Positions 52,294 to 61,114 of a stretch of 64,000 bases of DNA are shown here, one piece after another. Origin of the DNA: CADEDH01 sp965262175 (GTDB taxonomy: Bacteria; Actinomycetota; Acidimicrobiia; Acidimicrobiales; SZUA-35); the NCBI GenBank assembly GCA_965262175.1, contig CBDHES010000010.1, positions 62,001-126,000 of the forward strand, given 5' to 3'. A program made the position numbers and the translations under genes. Each line of letters begins with the position of its first letter. Position 1 is the first letter of the stretch. The notes beneath the pieces were generated by a model. That model did no database searches. It was not told the DNA's origin and saw only the letters and a program-made list of their open reading frames with translations.

Positions 52294-53802
52294 CTACCGA
52301 CGAATCGGCCCGATCTCGATGCGGTTTCGGTCGTTGTCGATCTCGGCCTCGGTCCAGAACCCCGGCTGTGGCTCGGTGGCCCCGGTGGCGGCGTAGTGGG
52401 CGAGACGGTCGAGCCCGGCCGGGTCGTAGACCTCGATGGCGTCGAACACCGGCGCCCCTGGTCCGCCGGCGCGCAGCGCACGACCGGCCGGCAGGTGGTT
52501 CTTGGGGAGGTGGGAGGTGACGACGAGGATCCGGGCCGGGCCGTCGGCGGGGTCGGTGAGGGCCTGGGCCGCGTGGAGGCGACCGAGGAGCCGCCACACC
52601 GGATCGATCCGTTGCAGACCCGGTCGGGCCGTGGTGAACCCGCCGGACACGTCGACCAGCCACCGCCCGCCCTGCCGGTCGCGGGCCTCGTAGGCGACCT
52701 CGACGTAGCCGTTGCGCCCCCGGAGCGGGCTCGGTCCGAGATCGAAACCGGCGTCGGTCAGGACCCGGGCCGCGATGTCGTCGAGCTTGCGGCCCTCGTC
52801 GATGGCCTGCTCGTGGTGGTCCTCGGCCCGCTGCACGGGGTCGTCGGCGGGCCGTCCGGCCAACTCCTCGTGGAGCCGCTGCCGGGCGAGCTCGACGTAG
52901 GCGGGATCGGTGTCGTAGCCGACGCCGATCCGGCCGGTGCGGGCGGCGGCGACGATCGTCGATCCCGAACCGGCGAAGGGATCGAGGACGATGTCGCCGA
53001 CATAGGTGTAGAGGTCGATGAGTCGCCGGGGCAGCTCGACCGGGAACGGGGCGGGGTGCCCGATCCGGGTGGCCGACTCGGCGTCGATTCGCCACACGTC
53101 GCGGGTCACCTCGACGAACTCGTCATTGGACAACGTCGACCGGTGAGGGAGCCCGCTCGCCTTCCGCCTGGCCGGCTTGATCGCCCGGGCGAAGCGACCC
53201 TTGGAGGCGATGACGACCCGCTCGGTCATGTCCCGGAGCACGGGGTTGGAGGCCCGGGCGAACGACCCCCAGGCGCAGGAACCCGACGAGGTGCTGGCCT
53301 TCTCCCAGATCACCTCACCCCGGAGCAGGAGCCCGAGGTCGTCCTGGAGGATGGCGATGACGTCGGCGCTCAGGCTGCGATACGGCTTCCGGCCGAGGTT
53401 GGCGACGTTGACCGCGATCCGCCCGCCGGGCTCCAGGACCCGCCGGCACTCGGCGAACACCTCCCGCAGGAGGCCGAGGAACTCGAGGTAGGTCTGGGGC
53501 CGACGATCGCCGGGGTCGAGGGCGCCGGTCACCGCCGCCTCGTACTCCTTGCCGACGAAGTAGGGCGGTGAGGTGACGACGAGGGCCACGCTGGCGTCGG
53601 GTAGCTCGGCGAGATCGGTGCTGGAGCCTTCGACCAGGAGCCCGTCGCCGAGCCGTTCGAGCAGGTCGGCGGGCCGGTTGACCGTCTCGTCGTCGGACAG
53701 CGCCGGCGGGGCGAACCGCTCATAGAACAGGGACGCGTCGTGGCCCTCGCGCCGGCCGGACCCGAACGCCGAGGTACTCGTCCGTTCGTCCCGACCTGAC
53801 AT
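52294..53802 (-). CDS. Site-specific DNA methyltransferase (N4-cytosine/N6-adenine) with extra C-terminal domain
   Basis: 502 residues. Catalytic motif IV is VTSPPYFVGKEY (TSPPY favours N4-cytosine methylation) and comes before the SAM motif DPFAGSGSTIVAA, the order of beta-class enzymes. Residues about 300-502 form an extra domain with the stretch NGYVEVAYEARDRQGGRW and LVDVSGGFTTARPG; its alternating strands could be a degenerate restriction-nuclease fold, but no full D-(D/E)xK site is seen. No separate restriction gene is adjacent, so it appears solitary. It lies between hisG and tRNA-His. Start at 53802. Confidence 0.88.
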   Translation of the reverse strand: MSGRDERTSTSAFGSGRREGHDASLFYERFAPPALSDDETVNRPADLLERLGDGLLVEGSSTDLAELPDASVALVVTSPPYFVGKEYEAAVTGALDPGDRRPQTYLEFLGLLREVFAECRRVLEPGGRIAVNVANLGRKPYRSLSADVIAILQDDLGLLLRGEVIWEKASTSSGSCAWGSFARASNPVLRDMTERVVIASKGRFARAIKPARRKASGLPHRSTLSNDEFVEVTRDVWRIDAESATRIGHPAPFPVELPRRLIDLYTYVGDIVLDPFAGSGSTIVAAARTGRIGVGYDTDPAYVELARQRLHEELAGRPADDPVQRAEDHHEQAIDEGRKLDDIAARVLTDAGFDLGPSPLRGRNGYVEVAYEARDRQGGRWLVDVSGGFTTARPGLQRIDPVWRLLGRLHAAQALTDPADGPARILVVTSHLPKNHLPAGRALRAGGPGAPVFDAIEVYDPAGLDRLAHYAATGATEPQPGFWTEAEIDNDRNRIEIGPIRR

Positions 53803-53869
53803 AACCGCTCGCAAGCCTACCGGGCCCCGCCACCCCGATCCGCGATGGCCCGGCGGTGGGCCGGGCCGG

Positions 53870-54715
53870 TCAGATCCGGGCGGCGTGGATCGTGGTGGTG
53901 AGGATGGCCTTGGCCCCGAGCTCCCACAGCTCGTCCATGATGAGCTGGGCCCGGTCGCTGGGGACCATGACCCGGACCGCCACCCACCCTTCGGTCTGGA
54001 GGGGCGACACCGTCGGCGACTCGTAGCCGGGGGCGATCCGGGCTGCGGCATCGAGGTGCTCGAGGCGGATGTCGTAGTCCATCAGGACGTAGCGGCGGGC
54101 GACCAGCACCCCCTGGAGTCGGCGGACGAGCTGCTCCACCCGGAGATCCGCATCGAGGCCCGACCGGCGGATCAGCACCGCCTCCGACTTGAGGATCGGG
54201 TCGCCGATCACCTCGAGGCCGGCCTGGCGCAGTGTCGTGCCGGTCTCGACGACGTCGGCCACGACGTCGGCCACGCCCAACCGGACCGACACCTCGACCG
54301 CCCCGTCCAGCCGGATCACCTCGGCATGGATCCCGAGCCCCGACAGGTGCTTCTCGACCAGCAGGGCGTAGGAGGTGGCGACCCGGAGCCCGTTGAACTC
54401 CTCGACCGACGAGACCGACCCTGCTGGCGCCGCGTAGCGGAACGTGGATCGGGCGAATCCGAGGTCCAGGATCTCCGAGGCCGGTGCCCCCGAGTCGAGC
54501 AGGAGGTCGCGTCCGGTGATCCCGACGTCGAGCTGCCCGGAGCCGACGTAGACCGCGATGTCCCGCGGGCGGAGGAAAAAGAACTCGACGTCGTTGTCGG
54601 CGTCGACCAGGGCCAGGTCGCCCCGGTCGCGCCGCTGGCGGTAGCCCGCCTCGGAGAGGATCGCCGATGCCGGCTCGGAGAGCGATCCCTTGTTCGGTAC
54701 GGCCACTCGCAACAT
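53870..54715 (-). CDS. hisG: ATP phosphoribosyltransferase, long (regulatory) form
   Basis: 281 residues; catalyses the first step of histidine synthesis (ATP + PRPP). LRVAVPNKGSLSEPA start, DVGITGRDLLLD, and the PRPP loop DVVADVVETGTTLRQAGL are typical. The C-terminal 75 residues (from about SPTVSPLQTEGW to TIHAARI) are the HisG_C allosteric domain, so this is the long form that does not need HisZ. Start at 54715 (MLRVAVP); further upstream residues are non-conserved. The usual hisE partner is not next to it here. Confidence 0.94.
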   Translation of the reverse strand: MLRVAVPNKGSLSEPASAILSEAGYRQRRDRGDLALVDADNDVEFFFLRPRDIAVYVGSGQLDVGITGRDLLLDSGAPASEILDLGFARSTFRYAAPAGSVSSVEEFNGLRVATSYALLVEKHLSGLGIHAEVIRLDGAVEVSVRLGVADVVADVVETGTTLRQAGLEVIGDPILKSEAVLIRRSGLDADLRVEQLVRRLQGVLVARRYVLMDYDIRLEHLDAAARIAPGYESPTVSPLQTEGWVAVRVMVPSDRAQLIMDELWELGAKAILTTTIHAARI

Positions 54716-54842
54716 CGACAGCCATGCTACCCACCGGTCGCGCCGCCTCGACCAGCGGGTTTCTCGGTCGGTGGTCACCGGCCGGTCGTCGGTTCACCGT
54801 ACCCGACGGGGTCGGAGCGGCTCGGCGGTCCCCGGTGACGGG

Positions 54843-56402
54843 TCAGGTGTGGGGGCGGGGGGTCCAGCGGCGGGCCGCCTCATCGGTCAGGGCCGCCTTG
54901 TCGATCTTGGCCGTCCCGGCCAGGGGGATCTCGTCGACGAACCACACCGCCCGTGGATGCTGGTAGGCCGGGCCGTGCTCCAGGGCCCAGGCCGTGATGG
55001 TCGTGGCCAGGTCGGGGCCCGGCTCGGCCCCGGCCGCCGGCACCACGAAGGCCACCGGCAGGGCGCCCTTGAGCGCATCGGGCACCGCCACCACCGCCGC
55101 CTGATGGACCTGGGGGCTCCGTTCCAGGAGCTGCTCGACGTCGCCCGGATACACGTTCTCCCCGCCGCAGGTGAACATGTCGTCCACCCGCCCGACGAAG
55201 AAGTGCCAGCCGTCGGTGTCGGCCTCCATGACGTCGCCGGTGTGGTACCACCCGTCGGTCAACCGCTCGGCGGTGGTCTCCGGTCGGTTGTGGTAGCCGA
55301 CCATGGTTCCCGGTCCTCGGACCCACAGCTCGCCCTGCCGGCGGCCCGTCGCCGGGTCGGGCGTGGCGTCGACGCCCGTGGCGGGGTCGACGAGCCGGGT
55401 CTCGACCGTGGCGAGGGGGTGGCCGACGCTGATGGCCGGCCGGGGGCGGTCCTCGGGGTGGCCGCCGAAGACGGCCACCACCTCGGTGGTTCCGTAGCCG
55501 TTGGTCACCACCGCGTTGGGGAAGAGCGCTCCGGCCTGGGCGTGGAGGGCCTCGGTCATCGGCGCCGACCCGATCGAGGCCCTGCGGACCGACGTCAGAT
55601 CGAGGTCCGCCACCAGCCCGGTCTGGGCTGCCATGAGGGCGAACATCGTGGGAACACCGCCGACCGCCGTCGCCCGGTGCTCGGCGACGGCCCGGAGGTA
55701 GCTCTTGGCCTCGAACCGCCGGAGGAGCACGACCGTGCCCCCCAGGGTCAGCGACATCTTGAGCTGCATCATGGCGTTCTTGTGGTACATGGGGGCCGAG
55801 ACGATCAGTCGCTCGCCGGAGTCCATGGGCAGCACCCCGCCCCCCAGGTACTGACCGATGCTGAACAGCTGCCCACCGTGGGAGAGCAGCACTCCCTTGG
55901 GGCGACCGGTCGACCCCGAGGTGTACATCTGGACGGCCACGTCGTCGGGCTCCACCGCGGCCGCCGGCGCCGGCGGCGCCTCGGCGACCGCGCGCCACGC
56001 CGGTTGGTCGAACGAGATCGCCGGTATCCCGGGTGGGAGCCGGTGGGCGTTGGCGTCGTCGTGGAACACCAGGGTCAGCCCGGCATCGTCGGCCACGAAG
56101 GCCAGGTTGTCGGCCGGTTGGCGGGTGTTGAGGGGCACGGTCACCCCTCCGGCCCGGCAGATCCCCAGGTAGCACGCCCCGAAGGCGACCGAGTTGTCGG
56201 CCAGGATGCCGACCCGGTCCCCCGGTCGGAGGCCGCCGGCCAGCAGGTAGCCGGCGACGCGGGCCGTCAGGTCGACGACCGGGCCGAACCCCACCTCGAC
56301 CGGCTCGTCGCCGGCGGTGAGGTCGACGTAGGCGATCCGCTCGCTGTCGGCCCACCGGTCGCCGATGGCCCCGAGGTTGGCTGGCAGGTCGGGGACCGTC
56401 AC
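54843..56402 (-). CDS. AMP-dependent acyl-CoA synthetase/ligase
   Basis: 519-residue ANL-family ligase. P-loop MYTSGSTGRPKG, the NGYGTTEV and GWYHTGDV motifs, hinge region FFVGRVDDMFTCGGENVYP, and the C-terminal catalytic Lys in GTAKIDKAAL. The acid partner is unknown (a fatty or aromatic acid). GTG at 56402 overlaps the stop of the upstream quinone reductase gene (GTGA, 56399-56402), so both are made together, a pairing seen in aromatic or lipid catabolism. Confidence 0.92.
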   Translation of the reverse strand: MTVPDLPANLGAIGDRWADSERIAYVDLTAGDEPVEVGFGPVVDLTARVAGYLLAGGLRPGDRVGILADNSVAFGACYLGICRAGGVTVPLNTRQPADNLAFVADDAGLTLVFHDDANAHRLPPGIPAISFDQPAWRAVAEAPPAPAAAVEPDDVAVQMYTSGSTGRPKGVLLSHGGQLFSIGQYLGGGVLPMDSGERLIVSAPMYHKNAMMQLKMSLTLGGTVVLLRRFEAKSYLRAVAEHRATAVGGVPTMFALMAAQTGLVADLDLTSVRRASIGSAPMTEALHAQAGALFPNAVVTNGYGTTEVVAVFGGHPEDRPRPAISVGHPLATVETRLVDPATGVDATPDPATGRRQGELWVRGPGTMVGYHNRPETTAERLTDGWYHTGDVMEADTDGWHFFVGRVDDMFTCGGENVYPGDVEQLLERSPQVHQAAVVAVPDALKGALPVAFVVPAAGAEPGPDLATTITAWALEHGPAYQHPRAVWFVDEIPLAGTAKIDKAALTDEAARRWTPRPHT

Positions 56403-57424
56403 CGTGGATCGGCCCCGAGGTCGGGGCCGATGACGATCTTGCCGAAGAACCGGCGGTCCTCCAGCAGGCCCATCGCCTCGGCCCCCCGACTCAGTGGCAG
56501 CTCCCGGTCGACGACGGGACGCAGCCGGCCGTCGGCCACCATCGCCACCAAGGCATCGAGGTCGCTCCGGTGCCAGCCGTTCGAGCCCCGGATGTCCATC
56601 TCGGCGGTCCAGATGAAGCGGATGTCGGTCGCCGGGTCGAACCCGGCGGTCGCCCCGCAGGTCAGGAGCCGGCCGCCCATCTTGACCATCCGCAGGGTCT
56701 TGGGCCACGTATCGCCGCCGGTGAAGTTGACCACGACGTCCCACCCACCGCCGGCGAACAGCGAGCCCGTCTCGGCCTTGGTGTAGGCGGCGATGTCGGT
56801 CGTCGAGTAGTCGACGGTGCCGTCGGCACCCAGTTCCTCCAACGCCCGGCACTTCTCGGCCGAGCCGGCGGCGGCGATGACGGTCGCCCCGACCATCTTG
56901 GCCAGCAGCACGCAACACGTCCCGACCCCGCCCGAGGCTCCGAGGACGAAGATCGTCTCGCCGGCCTGGAGCTGACCCCGGGTGAACAACATCCGGTGGG
57001 CGGTGCCGTACGCCACCGGCAGGCAGGACGCATCGACGGCCGAGACCTCGTCGGGGAGGGCGATCAGCTGACGGGCGTCGACGACGACGTGCTCGGCGTA
57101 GGCCCCCCAGATCGTGTCACCGATCATCTGGATCCGGCCGTCGTCGGTCCACTGGACCGGGTCGACCAGGACCCGTTCCCCGCCGGCCCAGCCGTCGACC
57201 CCGGCACCGACGGCGTCGACGGTCCCCGCCGCGTCACAGCCCGGGATCATGGGGAGGGGGGTCTTGATCCCCGGCATGCCTCGGCGGGTGAACACGTCGT
57301 GGTAGTTGAGAGAGCAGGCCTCCACCGCCACCCGGACCTGGCCCGGCCCCGGCTCGGGGGTCGGTACCTCGTCGTAGCGGAGCACGTCGAGCTCGCCGTG
57401 CTCGTCGAACACGATCGCCTTCAC
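56399..57424 (-). CDS. Zinc-type alcohol dehydrogenase/quinone oxidoreductase (MDR family)
   Basis: 341 residues. GroES-like N-terminal domain (MKAIVFDEHGELDVLRYDEV) with MIPGCDAAGTVDAVG, then the NAD(P) fold LGASGGVGTCCVLLAK. The Cys/His zinc ligands of classical ADHs are not evident (NYHDVFTRRG in place of C-x-x-D), which favours the zinc-free quinone reductase branch. GTG at 57424 follows GAGGAGG by five bases. It precedes and is coupled to the acyl-CoA ligase. Confidence 0.9.
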   Translation of the reverse strand: MKAIVFDEHGELDVLRYDEVPTPEPGPGQVRVAVEACSLNYHDVFTRRGMPGIKTPLPMIPGCDAAGTVDAVGAGVDGWAGGERVLVDPVQWTDDGRIQMIGDTIWGAYAEHVVVDARQLIALPDEVSAVDASCLPVAYGTAHRMLFTRGQLQAGETIFVLGASGGVGTCCVLLAKMVGATVIAAAGSAEKCRALEELGADGTVDYSTTDIAAYTKAETGSLFAGGGWDVVVNFTGGDTWPKTLRMVKMGGRLLTCGATAGFDPATDIRFIWTAEMDIRGSNGWHRSDLDALVAMVADGRLRPVVDRELPLSRGAEAMGLLEDRRFFGKIVIGPDLGADPR

Positions 57425-57728
57425 CGGACCTCCTCGAACGTCGTACGGGGTGGCCGCGACCCTAGCCTTCGCCACCGGCGCCGACGAAGGCCGCCGGGGC
57501 CCGGGCTCGGACGGTCGGGCTCAACCGTCGGGAGCGGTCAGGTCCACGGTCGGGAAGGAGGTGGCGTACCGTCGCCGGTCCCGGCTCAAGGACGAGCGTC
57601 GACCCTTGTCGGGAGAACCCCACCTCGGTCCCGGGAATCGCCGGGACCGGCGCCCGGGGCCTTGTTACCGTTGAGCGCGCTCGACCCGATGGCCCGAACA
57701 TGGCCCGGAACCGGAACGAAGGAACCCC
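57425..57728. other. Intergenic region between divergent genes, contains a hairpin
   Basis: 304 bases with no supported gene. The ribosome site of the leftward quinone reductase is at the left edge, and GAAGGAA of the rightward aminotransferase at the right. At 57626-57649 a 9-bp perfect stem (CGGTCCCGG/CCGGGACCG) with a 6-base loop lies about 80 bases before the aminotransferase start, followed within about 15 bases by the only T-rich patch (CCTTGTTACC); it could be a leader attenuator or an upstream promoter element. No known riboswitch was recognised. Confidence 0.5.
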
Positions 57729-58970
57729 GTGACCTCAGACCTCCAGCCCGTCCCCGCCCCGATCGCCAAGTCCCACAAGCTCGACGAGGTCTGCTACGAC
57801 ATCCGGGGCCCGGTGCTGGAGGAGGCCTACCGCCTGGAGTCCGAGGGCCATCAGATCCTCAAGCTGAACATCGGGAACCCGGCGCCGTTCGGCTTCAACG
57901 CCCCCGACGAGATCCTGGCCGACATCAAGTACAACCTCGCCGACTCCCAGGGCTACTGCGAGTCGTTGGGTCTGTTCCCGGCCCGCAAGGCGGTCATGCA
58001 CTACTCCCAGCAGCTGGGTATCCGGGACGTGACCATCGACGACATCTTCATCGGGAACGGCGTGTCGGAGCTGATCGTGATGGCCCTCCAGGGGCTGGTG
58101 AACGACGGCGACGAGGTCCTCATCCCGGCCCCCGACTATCCGCTGTGGACCGCCGCGACCAACCTCAGCGGAGGCCGACCGGTCCACTACCGGTGCGACG
58201 AGGGGGCCGACTGGTTCCCCGACGTCGACGACATCCGGTCCAAGATCACCCCCGCCACCCGGGCCCTGGTGATCATCAACCCCAACAATCCGACCGGTGC
58301 CGTCTACTCCCGGGAGGTGTTGTCGGAACTGGTCGAGGTGGCCCGCCAGCACCAGCTGGTGGTGTTCGCCGACGAGATCTACGACAAGATCCTCTACGAC
58401 GGCGCAACCCACACCGCGGTCGCCTCCCTGGCCGACGACCTGCTGTTCGTGACGATGAACGGCTTGTCGAAGACGTACCGGTCGGCCGGGTTCCGCTCGG
58501 GGTGGATGATCGTGAGCGGGGCCAAGCACCGAGCCCGGGACTACCTGGAGGGGCTCAACATCCTCGCCTCGATGCGGTTGTGCGCCAACGTGCCGAGCCA
58601 GCACGCCATCCAGACCGCCCTCGGCGGGTACCAGAGCATCCAGGAGTACGTCACGCCCGGGGGTCGGCTCCACGAGCAGCGGCGGGTCGGCTACGAGGCG
58701 TTGACCGCCATCGACGGGGTCTCCTGTGTGAAGCCGGGAGGTGCGCTCTATTTCTTCCCCCGGCTCGAGATCGATCGGTTCCGGATCACCGACGACGAGC
58801 GGTTCGTGTTCGACCTGCTGTCCCAGGAGCGGATCCTCCTCGTCCAGGGGACGGCGTTCAACTGGCCCGAGCCCGACCACTTCCGCATCGTCTTCCTCCC
58901 GGCCAAGGAGGACCTGCTCGACGCCATCGGCCGCCTGGAGAAGTTCCTCGGGACCTACACCCAGACCTGA
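57729..58970 (+). CDS. PLP-dependent aminotransferase (AlaA/AlaT-like)
   Basis: 413-residue fold-type I class I aminotransferase. Seen: NGVSELIVMALQGL, the PDYPLWTAATNLSGG segment, NPNNPTGAVYSREVL (Asn binding PLP), ADEIYDKILYDG, the PLP Lys in NGLSKTYRSAGFRSGWM, and Arg in FRIVFLP near the end. Strong match to AlaA/AlaT glutamate-pyruvate transaminases of actinobacteria. GTG start 57729 follows GAAGGAA. GTG is chosen because no ATG lies before the first conserved residues. Confidence 0.9.
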   Translation: MTSDLQPVPAPIAKSHKLDEVCYDIRGPVLEEAYRLESEGHQILKLNIGNPAPFGFNAPDEILADIKYNLADSQGYCESLGLFPARKAVMHYSQQLGIRDVTIDDIFIGNGVSELIVMALQGLVNDGDEVLIPAPDYPLWTAATNLSGGRPVHYRCDEGADWFPDVDDIRSKITPATRALVIINPNNPTGAVYSREVLSELVEVARQHQLVVFADEIYDKILYDGATHTAVASLADDLLFVTMNGLSKTYRSAGFRSGWMIVSGAKHRARDYLEGLNILASMRLCANVPSQHAIQTALGGYQSIQEYVTPGGRLHEQRRVGYEALTAIDGVSCVKPGGALYFFPRLEIDRFRITDDERFVFDLLSQERILLVQGTAFNWPEPDHFRIVFLPAKEDLLDAIGRLEKFLGTYTQT

Positions 58971-59060
58971 CGGGCCCCGCCAACGGTCCCGGACCCGGCC
59001 CGACGCTCGCCGGGGCCCGCTCGTCTGGGCCGGCGGATCGGCCCGGGGTAGCGTGACCCG

Positions 59061-60305
59061 GTGGACGAGCCCGACGTCGACACCCCGCCCTCCCGCCGGA
59101 AGCTGTGGCCGCTGTACATCGTCGCCGGGGTGACGATGGCCGGTGTCAGCGCCGTCTTCACCCTGTTCGCCGAGTTGGAGGAGCGGTACGGCCTGAGCAC
59201 GGCGTCGCTCGGTTGGATCGCCGGTTCGGCCTTCCTGGCCGGGCTGGTCGCCCAGCTGTGGCTCTCCCGATACGCCGACCGGGGGTACGCAACCCTGTTG
59301 CTGCGGGCCGGAGTGGTGTCGGCCGCCGTCGGGCTGTTGTGGTTCGCCGTCGCCACCGAGGTGTGGCAGTTCATCGCCGCCCGGGCGCTGCTCGGCGCTG
59401 GGGTGGGGATGATCGTGCCCCCGGCCCGCCGGGCGATCGTGGTCGACGCCCGGCTGCCCGACGGCCGTCCGGGTCCGGCTGCCGAGCGCCTCGGTACGTT
59501 CTACGCCGCCTACCTGACCGGGTTCGTGTTCGGTCCTCCGATCGCCGGTGTGCTGGCGGTGGTGGGCGACGTCCGCCTCCCCTTCGCCGTGCTCGGTGTG
59601 GCCGTGCTGGCGACCCTGGTCGCCGTCGCCCGACTCGATCTCCCCGAGCTCGACGGGGCCGCCCAGACCAGGACCGCCGACGACAAGCGGGTCATCCGCC
59701 GGCTGATCTCCAACCGGCAGCTGGTGGCGGCGCTCCTCGTGATCGTGTCGTTCCGGTACTCGATCGGGGTCTTCGAGCCGCTGTGGGCGGTGCATCTCGA
59801 CGATCTCGGCGCCTCGACCATGGTGATCACCCTGTCGTTGACCGGCTTCGCCCTGCCGATGATCGCCGTGGCCCGGCGGGCCGGACGACTCTCCGATCGG
59901 TACGGTCCCCGTCTCGTCTCCCTCCTGGCGGCGCTGGCCACCGTGCCGATGATGGCCAGCTACGGCTACCTCGGCATCCTGTGGATCGTGATCGCCGTCG
60001 CCATCCCCCACGGGCTGATGGAGGCGCTGCTGTCGCCCGGCTCCCAGGCCGCGGTGTCCGACGCCGCCGACGATCGGGATCAGGCCTCGGCCCAGGGTCT
60101 GGCCGAGGCGGGCGGGTCGGCGGCCGCGGCGATGGGGGCGTTCAGCGCTCCGGCCCTGTTCGATTGGCTGGGTCCCGGCCCGGCGTGGGCCATCGCCGCC
60201 GGGGTCATGGCCGCCCTCCTGGCCGTCAGCTGGCTCCTCGACCCGCCGGCTCGTCCCCGCCGTGGTCCGTCGGTCGAGCCGGTGGCCGAGCCCGTCGCAC
60301 CCTGA
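59061..60305 (+). CDS. MFS transporter
   Basis: 414 residues, about 12 helices. Loop motif AQLWLSRYADRGYATLLL in place of a classical A-motif, and ALARRAGRLSDRYGPR-like second-half motif (VARRAGRLSDRYGPRLVSL). Substrate unknown. GTG at 59061. A 9-bp inverted repeat (58971-58979 with 59011-59019) lies in the 90-base gap after the aminotransferase and may be a terminator. Confidence 0.88.
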   Translation: MDEPDVDTPPSRRKLWPLYIVAGVTMAGVSAVFTLFAELEERYGLSTASLGWIAGSAFLAGLVAQLWLSRYADRGYATLLLRAGVVSAAVGLLWFAVATEVWQFIAARALLGAGVGMIVPPARRAIVVDARLPDGRPGPAAERLGTFYAAYLTGFVFGPPIAGVLAVVGDVRLPFAVLGVAVLATLVAVARLDLPELDGAAQTRTADDKRVIRRLISNRQLVAALLVIVSFRYSIGVFEPLWAVHLDDLGASTMVITLSLTGFALPMIAVARRAGRLSDRYGPRLVSLLAALATVPMMASYGYLGILWIVIAVAIPHGLMEALLSPGSQAAVSDAADDRDQASAQGLAEAGGSAAAAMGAFSAPALFDWLGPGPAWAIAAGVMAALLAVSWLLDPPARPRRGPSVEPVAEPVAP

Positions 60306-60364
60306 CCGGCTCCGACCACGTCGGTTGCCACCGCTCCCCCGCCCGACCGGGCGATGATGGGCGG

Positions 60365-61021
60365 GTGACCGCCACCGCCGATGCGACCTGGGCCCGGCTG
60401 GAGCCGGCGTGGCAGGTGGCGTTCGCCGAGGCATGGACGTCGTGGTGCAGCGGCAGCCTCGGGATCGGTGCGGTCCTCGTCGATCCCACGACCGAGACCG
60501 TCGTGGCGACCGGCCGCAATCGGGTCAACGAGACCGACGCCCTCCCCGGCACCCTCGGCGGGAACTTCATGGCCCATGCCGAGATGAACGCCTTCGCCGC
60601 CCTCGATCGCTACAAGGCGGAGGGCCTGCACCTGTTCACCACGCTCCAGCCGTGCCTGATGTGTGCCGCCACCGCGGTGTTCCTCCACGTCGAACGGGTT
60701 CACTTCGCGGTCGCTGACGAGTACTTCGATGGGCTCGGTGATCTCTGGGATCACCATCCCTACTCCCGTCGGTGGAAGCCGGTCGAGCTCGGCCCCCTCG
60801 AGGGCCCGCTCGCCGGCTTCGCCCGGGTCCTCCCGTTGGTCGTCGAGACCTCGGTGGCCCCGATGGGGCCGGTCATGCAGCGGGCCCATGATCGGATCCC
60901 CGGCGTGGCCGACCTCGCCGTCGCGCTGGCCGCCGACGGAACCCTCGACGCTCTCCGCCAGCGGCGGGCCGGGGTCGCCCAGGCCCTCGCCGAGGTATGG
61001 GCCCGGCTGCCAGCGTCCTAG
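60365..61021 (+). CDS. Nucleoside/cytidine deaminase-like zinc hydrolase
   Basis: 218 residues of the CDA/TadA-like deaminase superfamily. Zinc site: His-Ala-Glu in FMAHAEMNAF and Cys-x-x-Cys in TLQPCLMCAA. Longer than TadA (about 150), with a C-terminal extension of about 70 residues. Could be a guanine, cytosine or related deaminase. GTG at 60365 follows the MFS stop by 59 bases. Confidence 0.85.
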   Translation: MTATADATWARLEPAWQVAFAEAWTSWCSGSLGIGAVLVDPTTETVVATGRNRVNETDALPGTLGGNFMAHAEMNAFAALDRYKAEGLHLFTTLQPCLMCAATAVFLHVERVHFAVADEYFDGLGDLWDHHPYSRRWKPVELGPLEGPLAGFARVLPLVVETSVAPMGPVMQRAHDRIPGVADLAVALAADGTLDALRQRRAGVAQALAEVWARLPAS

Positions 61022-61114
61022 GTCCGACGTCGCGACCGGCAGAACGTGCTCAGGTTTCGGCTCGGGGTGACGATGCTCTCATTGGCGTTACACGACCACG
61101 AACGAGGTGATGAG

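Noticed and set aside
52294..53802. Complete type II restriction-modification fusion
   Set aside because: The C-terminal domain lacks a recognisable D-(D/E)xK or HNH catalytic set, so a nuclease function is not supported.
57425..57728. Glycine or cobalamin riboswitch in the aminotransferase leader
   Set aside because: A GCGCCGA-x-GAAGG patch recalls the glycine aptamer core, but the flanking helices and the second conserved element are missing, and no cobalamin box is present.
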